64,000 nucleotides of DNA from Ureibacillus thermophilus (GTDB lineage: Bacteria; Bacillota; Bacilli; Bacillales_A; Planococcaceae): NCBI RefSeq assembly GCF_004331915.1, contig NZ_CP036528.1, positions 2,462,273 through 2,526,272 on the forward strand, given 5' to 3'. This document shows, piece after piece, positions 18,851 to 29,335 of this stretch; positions within the stretch are counted from its first letter, which is position 1; the number at the start of each line of letters is the position of its first letter. A program made the translations under genes and the position numbers. The notes beneath the pieces are model-generated. The model searched no databases. It saw nothing but the letters and a program-made list of their open reading frames with translations, and was not told the origin of the DNA.

Positions 18851-19563
18851 TGCACATATTCTTTTAACGCCTTCAATTCTTCATCTGTCAACTCACGATA
18901 TTCGCCGTATTGTAATGTTGGGTCTAAGTTCAAATTCCCCATCGACAATCGTTTTAAAAAAACGACCTTTTTGCCGACTGCTTCGAACATCCTCTTTACT
19001 TGATGAAATTTTCCTTCATAAATCGTTAGTTCTATTTCCGATATATCCCCGGATGTTATAATCTTCAATTCCCCCGGTTTTGTGATGGTGCCGTCATCCA
19101 AGACAACCCCTTCTTTAAAGGCCTTTACGTCTCTTTCTGTAACTTCCCCTGCAATTTTTGCATAATACGTTTTTGGCACATGCTTTTTCGGAGACAACAA
19201 TTGATGGGCCAAGTCGCCATCATTTGTTAAAAGCAATAGTCCTACGGTATCTTTATCCAATCGTCCAACAGGAAAGGGCTGATAATGCCTCAAGATAGGG
19301 GAGAGTAAATCCACCACTGTCTTTTCCCGCAAATCTTCCGTTGCTGAAATGACTCCTTTTGGCTTATTTAGCATTACATAAATAAATTCTTTATAATCCA
19401 ATTTTTCTCCGAATACATAGATTTCCTGCCGCTCCGGGTCTACGTGCATCGCCGGGTCTTTTGCCACTTTCCCGTCGACCGTGACCTGTTCTTTTTTCAA
19501 CAATTGTTTAACCTCTTTCCGAGAGCCGTATCCAGAATTGGCGAGCAGCTTATCTAAACGCAC
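18838..19563 (-). CDS. rsuA: RsuA-family 16S rRNA pseudouridine synthase
   Basis: A 241-residue pseudouridine synthase. An N-terminal S4 RNA-binding domain (RLDKLLANSGYGSRKEV) is followed by the catalytic domain with VGRLDKDTVGLLLLTNDG, whose first Asp is the catalytic residue. The RsuA family modifies U516 (E. coli numbering) of 16S rRNA; B. subtilis YtzG is the likely orthologue. GTG 19563 (giving MRLDKLL) fits the family and lies 6 nt after AGGTG; it starts 9 nt after the murJ stop, so the pair is an operon. Confidence 0.88.
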   Translation of the reverse strand: MRLDKLLANSGYGSRKEVKQLLKKEQVTVDGKVAKDPAMHVDPERQEIYVFGEKLDYKEFIYVMLNKPKGVISATEDLREKTVVDLLSPILRHYQPFPVGRLDKDTVGLLLLTNDGDLAHQLLSPKKHVPKTYYAKIAGEVTERDVKAFKEGVVLDDGTITKPGELKIITSGDISEIELTIYEGKFHQVKRMFEAVGKKVVFLKRLSMGNLNLDPTLQYGEYRELTDEELKALKEYVHKKE

Positions 19564-19572
19564 TAACAACAC

Positions 19573-21186
19573 CTACTTTAATCCGAATTTCCCAGAAATC
19601 CGAGAAATTCGTTCACCTAATAATTTTTGGGCAAGACCCACTTTAAAGCTTAAAAAGGCATATACATATACCCCAACGGCAACACAAATGAGCGCCACCA
19701 TTAAACTAGAAAATCTGCTTTCGACCGCACCAAACAATAAAATAAGACCTTTATGGGCTAAGAACACGCAAATAGACATCACAGCAGTTAAAATTACAAT
19801 CAACAAAATGCGTCTTACTACCATTTTGGATTTGTAATTTAACACTTTCTTTAAAACCATGATGTTAATTACAATCGAAACGGTATATCCAATCGCTGTC
19901 GAAAGAATCGCCCCATCAGTTTGCAGCCATTCAATGAGCGGCGTATTCAACATTAACTTCACAAGAATACCGGTAAGCAAACTAAAAACAATCCATTTTT
20001 GATAATCAATTCCTTGAAGAAGCGCCGCCGTTACTTGGAATAACGCGAATAAAATAGCCACCGGCGCATAATGGGCGAGCACTGTTGCCCCCATTTCACT
20101 CTCTTCATATAAAAGGAAATAAATTTCATAGGATAATAAGGAAATTCCAATGGCTGCCGGCAATGTAATGAAAAACAAAATTTGGTAGGACTTATCCATT
20201 GCCCCTTTCAATGATTGAAACTCTCCATTGTTATAATATTTCGTAATGGTCGGAACAAGGGCCAAAGATAAGCTCGTTGCAAGCATAACCGGAATGATCA
20301 CAACTTTATGCGTTGTAAAATTAACCATGCTCAAATATAAGTCTGATACTTCTGACATGCCAATATTCTTCATGGCATTATTAAAGGTCAACATATCTAC
20401 AAGTTGGAACAAAGGATTGGCGATGCCGACGAAAATCATCGGGATGGAATATTGAATTACTTCCCAATAGATTTCCTTTAATTGAATATTGGAGTTTCCT
20501 TTGCTTTGGCTTCGAAGGGCATTAAATTCTGAAAGATGTTTTTTCCAAAAATAGAATAATACGAACAACCCGCCAAGGGCTCCAATAAAGGCAGCAAATA
20601 CGGACAATGCAATAGCTGTTTCAGCTTTCCCTTTTAAAAGCACCATCACTGTGAAGGATGCGCAAAGCAAGAAAACAATCCGCACAATTTGTTCAATAAG
20701 CTGGGAGTAAGCGGTAGGCTCCATAATTCCGTATCCTTGGAAAAAACCGCGCCATAAGCTCATAAAAGGAACAACGATTAATGCGAAGCTCACCCATCGA
20801 ATGACGGAAGAGACTTGTTCCACTGTGAAGGCTTGATCTTTGCTTCGGATGACGATTTCTGCAATTGGCGTCGCAAGAAGGTTTAATAGCAGAAAAGTCA
20901 AAAATCCTGTCACCATCATCGTCAAAAGTCCAGATTTTAGCAATCTTCGCCCCGCATCATAGTCGCCCAAGGAATTATATTTTGAAACAAACTTCGACAC
21001 CGCCACCGGAGCACCGGAAATCGCTATGGACAACATAATCGTGTACGGGATATATGCATATTGATAAAGAACGACATTTTCACTACCAACAATTGCATAA
21101 AAAGGGAAAATATAAATTAACCCGAGAACTTTGGATAAAAACATTCCAATTGTTAAAATCGCTGTACCTTTCATTAAAGAGGACAT
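19573..21186 (-). CDS. murJ: Lipid II flippase MurJ (YtgP), MOP superfamily
   Basis: A 537-residue polytopic membrane protein with about 14 hydrophobic helices, starting MSSLMKGTAILTIGMFLSKV, typical of the SpoVB/YtgP group. B. subtilis YtgP is the MurJ that moves the peptidoglycan precursor lipid II across the membrane. A charged helix pair (KYNSLGDYDAGRRLLKSG) is typical of the family. SpoVB-type paralogues look alike; the rsuA neighbour supports YtgP. Confidence 0.88.
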   Translation of the reverse strand: MSSLMKGTAILTIGMFLSKVLGLIYIFPFYAIVGSENVVLYQYAYIPYTIMLSIAISGAPVAVSKFVSKYNSLGDYDAGRRLLKSGLLTMMVTGFLTFLLLNLLATPIAEIVIRSKDQAFTVEQVSSVIRWVSFALIVVPFMSLWRGFFQGYGIMEPTAYSQLIEQIVRIVFLLCASFTVMVLLKGKAETAIALSVFAAFIGALGGLFVLFYFWKKHLSEFNALRSQSKGNSNIQLKEIYWEVIQYSIPMIFVGIANPLFQLVDMLTFNNAMKNIGMSEVSDLYLSMVNFTTHKVVIIPVMLATSLSLALVPTITKYYNNGEFQSLKGAMDKSYQILFFITLPAAIGISLLSYEIYFLLYEESEMGATVLAHYAPVAILFALFQVTAALLQGIDYQKWIVFSLLTGILVKLMLNTPLIEWLQTDGAILSTAIGYTVSIVINIMVLKKVLNYKSKMVVRRILLIVILTAVMSICVFLAHKGLILLFGAVESRFSSLMVALICVAVGVYVYAFLSFKVGLAQKLLGERISRISGKFGLK

Positions 21187-21348
21187 TCAATTCATCCATT
21201 CTTTTAAGAATTTCAAATATGTATTGATTTTTGTATTTTTAACAGTTCAATGGATAAATAGGTTCTAAAAAATAGTAAGCAACAAAAATAAGCACTACCT
21301 CCAAATGAGATAGTCCTTTAAAAAGACTTCGTACATGAAAGAAATCGC

Positions 21349-21376
21349 ACCGGTTTTCAAAAAAATGAAAACCGGT
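21349..21376 (-). terminator. Hairpin after asparagine synthetase gene
   Basis: A perfect 10-bp inverted repeat (ACCGGTTTTC with GAAAACCGGT) 14 nt after the stop codon. The following T tract is imperfect, so efficiency is uncertain. Confidence 0.6.
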
Positions 21377-21389
21377 ACTACTTGTTCAT

Positions 21390-23243
21390 TTATTTCACAT
21401 CAATAAAGAAACGTTTATACCATACGAGGAATACATAGACTGTCCAAATATATCTCGCGTAGTTGGCTTTTTGTTGATAATGGTCATCTAAATATTTCAT
21501 TAATTGATCTGTATCGAAAAATTCCTTCGCGTATTCGGATTGGAAAGCTTCTTTTACTAAATTATAATACTTTTCTTCTCGGAACCAATGGCGGATTGGT
21601 ACAGGGAAACCAAGTTTTTTCCGCTTTGCCCATTCTTCTGGAAGCTCTTTTAGGGCAGCTTGTCGCAATGCATATTTTGTATCTTCCTCATTGACGCGAT
21701 ACGGCGTTGGAATGTTTTTAGCCAACTCCATCACTTTTTTATCTAAAAACGGTACGCGCAATTCAAGGGAATGGGCCATGCTCATTTTATCTGCTTTTAA
21801 TAAGATATCTCCAGGCAGCCAAAGATTTAAATCTAAATATTGCATTTTCGTTACATCATCTTCATAAGGCACTTCTGCGTAAATCGGCTTCGTGATGGAA
21901 TGGACGCTTGGACCGCTGCGATAAGGAGGTTTTAACACATTCAGAGCATCTTCTTCATCCCATACAACGGCCTCGCCGATAAAACGCTCTTCAATCGTTT
22001 GTCCGCCTTTGACAAGGAAATTCGTATATTTATTTTTCGGCAATTTTTTCGCGATGTTTGAAATGATTCTTCTTAGGCCAAATGGAATTTTTTCATAGGC
22101 TTCCATACGTTTGGATGGCTGATACCATTCATATCCGCCGAAAATTTCATCGGCCCCTTCACCGGATAATACAACCGTCACGTCTTTGCTTGCCAATTCG
22201 CAAAGGAAATAAAGCGGTACGGATGATGGATTGGATTGAGGTTCATCCATATGCCATTGAATGGTTGGCAATTTTTCAAACACGTCGTCGGCGGAAACAA
22301 AAGTCCGCTTGTTTTCAATATTTAATAACTCCGATAATTCCTTTGCATGATCGGTTTCATTAAACATTTTTTCATAATTTTTAAATCCGACAGAGAAGGA
22401 AGTATTTGGACGTAAAAGGGCTGTAACATAGCTTGAGTCAATTCCTCCAGATAAAAAAGAACCGACTTTTACATCACTGATTTTGTGAGCTTCAACGGAT
22501 TCTTTCACCGTTTTGCGGATTTCTTCCACATAGTATTCAAGGGTATTGTCTTTCGCATGATATTTTTTATCCCAATACTTCTCCATTTTTACAATTTTTC
22601 CCTCTTTTACAATCATGTAATGGGCAGGGCGCAATTTATAAACGCCTTTAAAGAAGGTTTCATCCATAGCTGAGTATTGGAAGGTTAAATATGGACGCAA
22701 CGCATCTTTATTCATTTCTTTAATAAAGGATGGATGTGGTAAGAAGGATTTAATTTCTGATCCGAAAATGAATGTATTATCTTTTGTATGATTTGAATAA
22801 TATAGAGGTTTTATTCCAAAACCGTCCCGGGCAAGCATCATTTGATTGCGATTCTTGTCCCAAATACAAAAGGCAAACATGCCGCGCAGCTGTTTTACGA
22901 ACTCTTCCCCATACTCCATGTAGCTGTAAATTAGCACTTCACTGTCGGATTTCGTTTTAAAATGATATCCTTTTTCAATCAATTCTTCCCGCAATTCTTG
23001 GAAGTTATATATTTCCCCATTAAAAACCAGCACGATGCTTCCATCTTCATTATAAAGCGGCTGGTTGGCTGCATTTGATAAATCGATAATGCTCAAGCGG
23101 CGAAAGCCAAGTGATACTTTTTCATCCACATGCTTGCCTCCGCTGTCAGGTCCTCGATGAATAATTGTATCCATCATTCGTTCAATTGTTTTGTGATGAT
23201 CGATCTCATCCGTTCCATGTATATATCCAATAAATCCACACAT
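21390..23243 (-). CDS. asnB: Glutamine-hydrolysing asparagine synthetase
   Basis: Makes asparagine from aspartate, ATP and glutamine. The 617-residue protein has the N-terminal Ntn glutaminase domain with nucleophile Cys2 (MCGFIGYIHG) and the synthetase domain with PP-loop LSGGIDSS (about residues 263-270) and LSGEGADEIFGGYEW. Its length is closer to B. subtilis AsnO than AsnB, so the exact paralogue is uncertain. In B. subtilis asnB lies next to metK; here it is between murJ and ytfP. Confidence 0.9.
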   Translation of the reverse strand: MCGFIGYIHGTDEIDHHKTIERMMDTIIHRGPDSGGKHVDEKVSLGFRRLSIIDLSNAANQPLYNEDGSIVLVFNGEIYNFQELREELIEKGYHFKTKSDSEVLIYSYMEYGEEFVKQLRGMFAFCIWDKNRNQMMLARDGFGIKPLYYSNHTKDNTFIFGSEIKSFLPHPSFIKEMNKDALRPYLTFQYSAMDETFFKGVYKLRPAHYMIVKEGKIVKMEKYWDKKYHAKDNTLEYYVEEIRKTVKESVEAHKISDVKVGSFLSGGIDSSYVTALLRPNTSFSVGFKNYEKMFNETDHAKELSELLNIENKRTFVSADDVFEKLPTIQWHMDEPQSNPSSVPLYFLCELASKDVTVVLSGEGADEIFGGYEWYQPSKRMEAYEKIPFGLRRIISNIAKKLPKNKYTNFLVKGGQTIEERFIGEAVVWDEEDALNVLKPPYRSGPSVHSITKPIYAEVPYEDDVTKMQYLDLNLWLPGDILLKADKMSMAHSLELRVPFLDKKVMELAKNIPTPYRVNEEDTKYALRQAALKELPEEWAKRKKLGFPVPIRHWFREEKYYNLVKEAFQSEYAKEFFDTDQLMKYLDDHYQQKANYARYIWTVYVFLVWYKRFFIDVK

Positions 23244-23490
23244 ATTTTCTCGCCTCTACTTTCTGCATAACAAAATTATTTTATCAGAAATTTTTCCGCA
23301 ATCATACTAAATAATGATTTTAAAACGATTCCTTTTAAGATTCAATGAATCTTTCCTATTGTACTATTCTAAACAGAACTGGACAATTTGACTAAAAATT
23401 TGACTAGCTATGAGAAAGACATTTTTTATTTCTTTTCTCTTCTGTGTATAATATGGAAAGAAAAATTAAAAGGAAAGAGAGATTCAATTT

Positions 23491-24747
23491 ATGTACGACT
23501 GCATTGTCATCGGTGGAGGGCCGGCCGGTTTAATGGCCGCTATAGCAGCTGGAGAGCAAAAGAAAAAAGTGCTGCTTCTTGAAAAAGGAAATAAACTCGG
23601 AAGAAAGCTTGCTATTTCCGGCGGAGGTCGCTGCAATGTGACAAATCGTTTGCCGATAGATGATATCATCAAACATATCCCTGGCAATGGCCGATTCCTA
23701 TACAGCGCCTTTTCCATTTTTAATAACGAAGATATCATTAAATTTTTTGAGAAATTGGGTGTTCCTCTTAAAGAAGAAGACCATGGGCGCATGTTTCCAG
23801 TTTCCAATCGGGCGCAAGATGTGGTGGATGCCTTAACAAAGGAATTGAAGCGGTTGAATGTAGAAGTTCGGTTGCAAACAGCGGTGAGCAAGTTATTGAT
23901 GGATGATGAGAAAATATTGGGAGTGCGGCTTCAAGATGGTTCTGAAATTCGTTCCAACACCATCATCGTGGCTGTCGGGGGAAAAGCGGTGCCTCAAACT
24001 GGCTCCACCGGGGATGGCTACGCATGGGCCGAGCGGGCAGGCCATACGGTAACGGAATTGTATCCAACAGAAGTTCCAATTGTATCAAAAGAATCTTTTA
24101 TTCAATCACGGGAATTGCAAGGTTTAGCTTTAAGAGATGCGGCCGTTTCTGTATTAAATCAAAAAGGAAAACCGATTGTCACCCATCAAATGGACATGCT
24201 CTTTACCCATTTTGGTTTAAGCGGACCGGCTATACTCAGATGCAGCCAATTTGTCGTGAAAGAATTAAAGAAAAACGGCGGCGCTCCTGTTCAAATCCGC
24301 ATTCAAACATTAACAGATTTCAATGAAGAATCTTGTTTCCAATATTTAAATCAGCTCGTAAAAAAGGAAACGAAAAAATCTATCAAAAACGTATTGAAAC
24401 CTATAGCTCCTGAAAGATGGCTGTTGTTTTTAATGGAAAAGTCAGGAATTTCCCCATCCAAAACCTGTGCAGAAATTTCCCAAGAACACATCCGCAAATT
24501 AGCCCATGAGCTGGTTTCCTTCACCATGGATGTACATGGAACACTTCCTTTAGAGAAAGCTTTTGTTACAGGGGGAGGCGTATCGATCAAGGAAATCGAT
24601 CCAAAAACGATGGCTTCAAAGAAAAAGAAAGGATTATATTTTTGCGGTGAAATTTTAGATATCCACGGCTATACAGGAGGATTCAACATAACAAGCGCCC
24701 TTGTAACCGGCCGGATTGCCGGAATGAGCGCTGGAAAAGAGAGTTAA
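23491..24747 (+). CDS. ytfP: HI0933-family NAD(P)/FAD-dependent oxidoreductase YtfP
   Basis: A 418-residue flavoprotein with the FAD loop [18 protein letters not shown] at the N terminus, the family motif [11 protein letters not shown] (about residues 42-52), [16 protein letters not shown], and a C-terminal second FAD-contact segment [16 protein letters not shown]. The substrate is unknown. Divergent from asnB and convergent with the cys operon. A TATAAT at 23447-23452 is a likely -10 box. Confidence 0.9.
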   Translation: MYDCIVIGGGPAGLMAAIAAGEQKKKVLLLEKGNKLGRKLAISGGGRCNVTNRLPIDDIIKHIPGNGRFLYSAFSIFNNEDIIKFFEKLGVPLKEEDHGRMFPVSNRAQDVVDALTKELKRLNVEVRLQTAVSKLLMDDEKILGVRLQDGSEIRSNTIIVAVGGKAVPQTGSTGDGYAWAERAGHTVTELYPTEVPIVSKESFIQSRELQGLALRDAAVSVLNQKGKPIVTHQMDMLFTHFGLSGPAILRCSQFVVKELKKNGGAPVQIRIQTLTDFNEESCFQYLNQLVKKETKKSIKNVLKPIAPERWLLFLMEKSGISPSKTCAEISQEHIRKLAHELVSFTMDVHGTLPLEKAFVTGGGVSIKEIDPKTMASKKKKGLYFCGEILDIHGYTGGFNITSALVTGRIAGMSAGKES

Positions 24748-24754
24748 TAAAAAA

Positions 24755-24857
24755 GGCTTCTGCCATGTCATTTAAGGGTTAAATTAATATTGGCGAATAC
24801 ATGAATTGACGCAAAAAAGAAGTTAAACAAAATCCCTTGATAGACATGACAGAAGCC
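24755..24857. terminator. Bidirectional terminator, long inverted repeat
   Basis: Arms GGCTTCTGCCATGTC (24755-24769) and its near-complement ending at 24857, extended by AAGGG/CCCTT, enclose a ~55-nt loop. A and T runs on both outer sides let it stop both ytfP (+) and cysI (-) transcripts. Confidence 0.75.
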
Positions 24858-24867
24858 TATTTTTTAA

Positions 24868-26583
24868 TTATTTATGGAACTCTCTTCCATCTGTAACCGC
24901 ATCTATATAGCCAGCTCGAATTACAAAATCTCCAAAATGTTCCCCTTCAAGCCGCTCTTTTGCATAGTGCTCAAAAATCGGTCTTAACGTTGCTAATATT
25001 TCTTCTTCTCCAATGTTTTCTTTATATATTTTGCTAAGGCGAGTACCTTGGAAGCTGCCGCCTAAATGCAAATTGTATTTTCCAGGCCCTTTCCCAATAA
25101 ATCCAATTTCCGCCATTGCTGCTCTTGAACAGCCATTTGGGCATCCTGACATACGAATCACAATATCTTCGTCATATAAGCCAAATTCTTTCAACATTGG
25201 CTCAATTTTTTGGATGAGGGTTGGCAAATAGCGTTCCGCTTCTGCCATTGCCAAACCGCAAGTTGGCAAAGCGACACACGCAATGGAATTTCGTCGAAGA
25301 GCTGAATAGTTTTCACTTTCAGTTAATTGATATTTATCAAGAATTTGCTGTATGCTTTTTTTCGCTCTTGGACTGACATTGGCAATAATTAAATTTTGAT
25401 TTCCCGTAAAGCGGAATTCGCCTTTATGAATCTCGGCAATTTCCCGCAATGCTGTTTTTAATGGATAGCCTTCAAAATCCCGAACACGGCCGCTTTGAAT
25501 AAATAGGGTGAAATGATATTTTCCATCTTCTCCTTTCACCCAGCCATAACGGTCGCCGGTATGTTCAAAATGGAAGTCGCGCACCTCTTCAAATTCATAG
25601 CCTAGCCGGTTTTCAATTTCCTTCTTTACATTCTCTAAGCCTAGGCGGTCAATTGTATACTTGAAGCGGGCTTGCTTTCGGTCGGAACGGTTGCCATAGT
25701 CCCGCTGTACCGTCATAATTTTTTCGCAGACGTCGACGATTTTATCTTTTGATACATAACCTATTACTCTTGCTAATTGAGGATAAGTCCGCGTATCGCC
25801 GTGGGTCATACCCATTCCGCCGCCAATGGCCACATTAAAGCCGACTAATTCATCCTTCTCTACGATGGCAATTAAGCCGATATCTTGCGAGAACACATCC
25901 ACGTCGTTGGCTGGCGGAACAGCGATGCCGATTTTAAATTTACGCGGCAAGTAAAGAGCGCCGTAAATTGGCTCTTGTTCTTCTTGAGTGTCCACTACTT
26001 TCTCATGGTCCAGCCAAATTTCATAATAGGCATTTGTTCTTGGCAATAAATGTTCGCTGATTTTTGTGGCATATTCAGATACTTCTTTATGCAATTTGGA
26101 TTGATATGGATTGGCATTGCACATGACATTGCGGTTGACGTCCCCGCAGGCAGCGATTGTATCAATTAAAATTTTATTTAACTCTTGCATATGTTTTTTC
26201 ATATTCCATTTTAAAATGCCATGGAATTGTATCGTTTGGCGAGTTGTAATTCTTAATGAACCTTCGCCATATTTATCCGCCAATTCATCCAATTTTAGCC
26301 ACTGTTCAGGTTTGGCAACACCTGCTGGCAAACGCAAACGCACCATAAATTGATAGGCAGGCTCCAATTTTTTTCTGTCTCTCTCTACCCTTTCATCACG
26401 ATTGTCCTGCAAATAGCTGCCGTGAAATTTTAATAGTTTATTATCCCAATCAGGAATGCCGGCTGAAAGTTCATCCTGCATTGTTTCAGCCAACGTTCCA
26501 CGCAAATAGTTGCTAGCTTTCTTTACTTCCTCCACATCGCTTGGTTTTCCTTCTTGTGGTGGTAACACAATTTTTTTAGTCAC
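24868..26583 (-). CDS. cysI: Sulfite reductase hemoprotein beta subunit
   Basis: Six-electron reduction of sulfite to sulfide using electrons from CysJ. It has 571 residues, as in B. subtilis CysI. The four cysteines binding the 4Fe-4S/siroheme centre are in CVALPTCG (about 433-440) and [10 protein letters not shown] (about 476-485). Siroheme-contact motifs [10 protein letters not shown] and [15 protein letters not shown] are present. GTG 26583 follows AAGGAGG. Last gene of cobA-sirB-yezD-cysJ-cysI, 13 nt after cysJ. Confidence 0.95.
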   Translation of the reverse strand: MTKKIVLPPQEGKPSDVEEVKKASNYLRGTLAETMQDELSAGIPDWDNKLLKFHGSYLQDNRDERVERDRKKLEPAYQFMVRLRLPAGVAKPEQWLKLDELADKYGEGSLRITTRQTIQFHGILKWNMKKHMQELNKILIDTIAACGDVNRNVMCNANPYQSKLHKEVSEYATKISEHLLPRTNAYYEIWLDHEKVVDTQEEQEPIYGALYLPRKFKIGIAVPPANDVDVFSQDIGLIAIVEKDELVGFNVAIGGGMGMTHGDTRTYPQLARVIGYVSKDKIVDVCEKIMTVQRDYGNRSDRKQARFKYTIDRLGLENVKKEIENRLGYEFEEVRDFHFEHTGDRYGWVKGEDGKYHFTLFIQSGRVRDFEGYPLKTALREIAEIHKGEFRFTGNQNLIIANVSPRAKKSIQQILDKYQLTESENYSALRRNSIACVALPTCGLAMAEAERYLPTLIQKIEPMLKEFGLYDEDIVIRMSGCPNGCSRAAMAEIGFIGKGPGKYNLHLGGSFQGTRLSKIYKENIGEEEILATLRPIFEHYAKERLEGEHFGDFVIRAGYIDAVTDGREFHK

Positions 26584-26596
26584 GTATGTTTCCTCC

Positions 26597-28399
26597 TTAA
26601 TAAACATCCCGCTGATAACGTTTTTGTTTTCTCAATTCTTCTAAATATGCTTCTGCTTCTTCCCGGGATTTGTTTCCTTGTTCCTGAATGATTTGGATGA
26701 TTGTTTCCTGCACATCCTTTGCCATTCCTTTATCGCCGCAAATATATACGGCAGCTCCCTTTTCTAGCCATTCATAAAACTCTTTGGCTTTTTTCAGCAT
26801 TTTATGTTGTACATACACTTTTTCCTCTTGATCTCGGGAGAATGCAACATCCAATTTAGTCAGCACTCCGTTTTTCAGCCAATTGAGCCATTCCTTTTGA
26901 TAAAGGAAATCGGTCATAAAATGTTGTTCTCCAAAGAACAGCCAGTTTTCTCCGCTGGCGCCTCGCTCTTCCCGCTCTTGAATAAAGGCGCGGAAAGGTG
27001 CAACACCCGTACCAGGCCCGATCATAATGATAGGTGTTTCATCATCCGGAAGTTTGAAGTTCGGATTTTTTTGTACATATACTTGCACACAATCGCCGAC
27101 TTCCAGCTGGTCTGCGATATAAGTTGAACATACGCCAAGTCTTTCTCTGCCATCCACTTCATAGCGGACAACGCCAATCGTTACATGGGCTTCGTCCGGA
27201 TAGGCTAACTGGCTGCTTGAGATCGAATATAGGCGCGCAGGGATTTTTCTTAAACAATTGACGAAGCCTTGCGCATCCCATTGGAACGGCCCGAATTGTT
27301 CCACTACATCCAACAGGTCGCGGCCTTCGATATATTGTTTTAAAGCCTCTGAATCTACCATTAGGGCATGGAATTTTTCGTTATTTGTAAATTCTGCAAG
27401 CTTTTTCATCAATGGTTTGGTAAGCAGCGTGATTTCTAAAGTGTTTAATAACGCTTCTTTCAATGAAAGAGTTGCACCATCTACATCAACAGTTTCATTA
27501 GGTTCAAATCCTAATGCGGAAATTAAAGAATCTACAAGGTTTTGATTATTAACTGGGATAATGGCTAAACAATCTCCCGGTTCAAAAATAATCCCTGAAT
27601 CCTCAAGGGAAAGTTCCAAATGGATGGTTTCTTTATTAGAACCTGTTGCATTCAAATTTATTTTTTCAATAATTTCTGCATGGAAAGGATTTTTGCGGGA
27701 ATATTCCTTTCCTTCTTGTGCTTTAGAAACTGCTGCTTCTTGATTGCTGGCAGGAGTTGTTAAGGTTTCTTCAAGAAGTTTCTCTTTCACTGCTGCAAAC
27801 CATTTTTCTGCCGGTTCTTGATAATCCAGATCGCAATCCACTCGTTCCACTAGACGCTCAGCACCTAGTTTTTCAAGCTGCAGATCGAACTCTTTCCCTG
27901 TTTGGCAGAAAAATTCATAGCTGGAATCCCCTAACGCCAGCACTGCAAATTTGACATGGTCTAATTTTGGCGCCCGCTTTCCATGTAAAAAGCTGTGGAA
28001 AGCGATGGCATTATCCGGCGGCTCCCCTTCGCCATGGGTACTTGCAACGATGAGTAAATATTGAGCTTTTTTCAATGCATTCGTTTTATAATCGCTCATG
28101 GATGAAACCGAAACATTCAAACCAGATTGCTGCAGCTGGTTGCCGAATTGTTCAGCTAACTTTTGGGCGTTTCCTGTTTGACTGGCGTAAAGAATCGTTA
28201 CATGTTTTTCTTTAGGCGATGGTGACTGGACTACGGATGGAGCTGCTGCATTTTTTGGAGCATCAACAACAGCAATGTTTGCAGTTGCAGTTAAATATCC
28301 GGTAAGCCAAATTTTTTGTTGGGGCGTTAAAGTGGCCAACAATTCATTTAACTGCTGGACTTGTTTTTCATTAAAAGGACTATTGATGACTTCTAACAC
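26597..28399 (-). CDS. cysJ: Sulfite reductase flavoprotein alpha subunit
   Basis: Carries electrons from NADPH through FAD and FMN to CysI. The 600 residues contain an N-terminal flavodoxin domain ([16 protein letters not shown], about residues 70-85; [12 protein letters not shown]), the FAD domain (RLYSISSS) and the NADPH domain ([25 protein letters not shown]). GTG 28399 is 8 nt after GAGG; the upstream GTG 28408 overlaps the ribosome site. Confidence 0.95.
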   Translation of the reverse strand: MLEVINSPFNEKQVQQLNELLATLTPQQKIWLTGYLTATANIAVVDAPKNAAAPSVVQSPSPKEKHVTILYASQTGNAQKLAEQFGNQLQQSGLNVSVSSMSDYKTNALKKAQYLLIVASTHGEGEPPDNAIAFHSFLHGKRAPKLDHVKFAVLALGDSSYEFFCQTGKEFDLQLEKLGAERLVERVDCDLDYQEPAEKWFAAVKEKLLEETLTTPASNQEAAVSKAQEGKEYSRKNPFHAEIIEKINLNATGSNKETIHLELSLEDSGIIFEPGDCLAIIPVNNQNLVDSLISALGFEPNETVDVDGATLSLKEALLNTLEITLLTKPLMKKLAEFTNNEKFHALMVDSEALKQYIEGRDLLDVVEQFGPFQWDAQGFVNCLRKIPARLYSISSSQLAYPDEAHVTIGVVRYEVDGRERLGVCSTYIADQLEVGDCVQVYVQKNPNFKLPDDETPIIMIGPGTGVAPFRAFIQEREERGASGENWLFFGEQHFMTDFLYQKEWLNWLKNGVLTKLDVAFSRDQEEKVYVQHKMLKKAKEFYEWLEKGAAVYICGDKGMAKDVQETIIQIIQEQGNKSREEAEAYLEELRKQKRYQRDVY

Positions 28400-28429
28400 A
28401 CTATACACCTCGATAAATAAATATTTTTC

Positions 28430-28576
28430 TTACTTTAAACGAATCTTTTCGTTTTTTTCGATTTGAATAATTAAATTATCTTGAACCACTAAAGTGATGG
28501 AGCCATAACTCATTGTACTAAGCATTTTTTTCAAACTTTCGACTGCCTTCTCGAAATTTTGTTGTCGTTTATCCAT
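28430..28576 (-). CDS. YezD-like small protein (DUF2292)
   Basis: A 48-residue protein starting MDKRQQNFEKAVESLKKM and ending in YGSITLVVQDNLIIQIEKNE-like sequence, the pattern of the YezD/DUF2292 family that recurs in sulfur-assimilation operons. GAGGAGTG precedes its ATG. It is tucked between sirB (stop 28578) and cysJ, in the same direction, so it is part of the operon. Molecular function is unknown. No other sequence in this operon fits SirC, whose place it takes. Confidence 0.75.
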   Translation of the reverse strand: MDKRQQNFEKAVESLKKMLSTMSYGSITLVVQDNLIIQIEKNEKIRLK

Positions 28577-28577
28577 T

Positions 28578-29321
28578 TCAATCACTCCTCACATTTGAAG
28601 ATAACGACTCTTTGATTCTCTCAATTAATACTTGACGCACGTTTTCGTCATACCCTAAACAGCCGCACAGCACAACTTGTTCGGAAAAACCTTGTTGTGC
28701 AACCTTTTTCTGAATGCTCAATTTCAATAACCCTGTAAACAGCAAATACGGAATGATTAATACTCGATTTTTGCTATTGCATATGGTCATTAATTTTTCA
28801 TCAAAGGATGGACCGTTCCCATATAAAAAACAAGTATCAACTTTCGCATAATCATATGTTTGTTGCAGGAGTTCGGCAATTTGACCTAAATCCCTTTGTA
28901 CGCTTTGGTCGCTGCTTCCCCTGCCAACTAACAAAATATCTGTTTTTCTCGGAGTAACAGGCCCTTGTTCCAATGCTCGCCGGTGCAAACTTTGAATCAA
29001 CTTTTCATGAACGCCTAGAGGTTCTCCAATGGTAAAGGTGACGGAGGGGTAACTCATCTTTGCTTTTTCGATTTCAGAAGGAATATCGACTTTTCGATGA
29101 TTGGCAGAAAGCAATAAAATGGGAATGACTACAATGCTTTTCGCACCTTTTGAAATACATTGTTCAATCCCTTTTATGATCGATGGCTCTGCCAGTTCCA
29201 AAAAGCAATGTTCCTGTATCTCCACATCAAAATACGGTTTTACCGATTCAATAAACCGAATCGCTTCTTCATTTCCTTCTTTCACCCGGCTGCCATGGGC
29301 CACATACAACAATGCCTGCAA
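28578..29321 (-). CDS. sirB: Sirohydrochlorin ferrochelatase (SirB/CbiX-like)
   Basis: Inserts iron into sirohydrochlorin to make siroheme for CysI. The 247 residues show two tandem CbiX-like halves: LYVAHGSRVKEGNEEA with metal-binding His9, and LLSANHRKVDIPSEI. The second-half partner is DILLVGRGSSDQSV. TTG 29321 is the likely start, 6 nt after GGAGGG. Ferro- rather than cobalto-chelatase is inferred from the cys context. Confidence 0.9.
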   Translation of the reverse strand: MQALLYVAHGSRVKEGNEEAIRFIESVKPYFDVEIQEHCFLELAEPSIIKGIEQCISKGAKSIVVIPILLLSANHRKVDIPSEIEKAKMSYPSVTFTIGEPLGVHEKLIQSLHRRALEQGPVTPRKTDILLVGRGSSDQSVQRDLGQIAELLQQTYDYAKVDTCFLYGNGPSFDEKLMTICNSKNRVLIIPYLLFTGLLKLSIQKKVAQQGFSEQVVLCGCLGYDENVRQVLIERIKESLSSNVRSD

Positions 29322-29335
29322 TTTTATCCCTCCGT

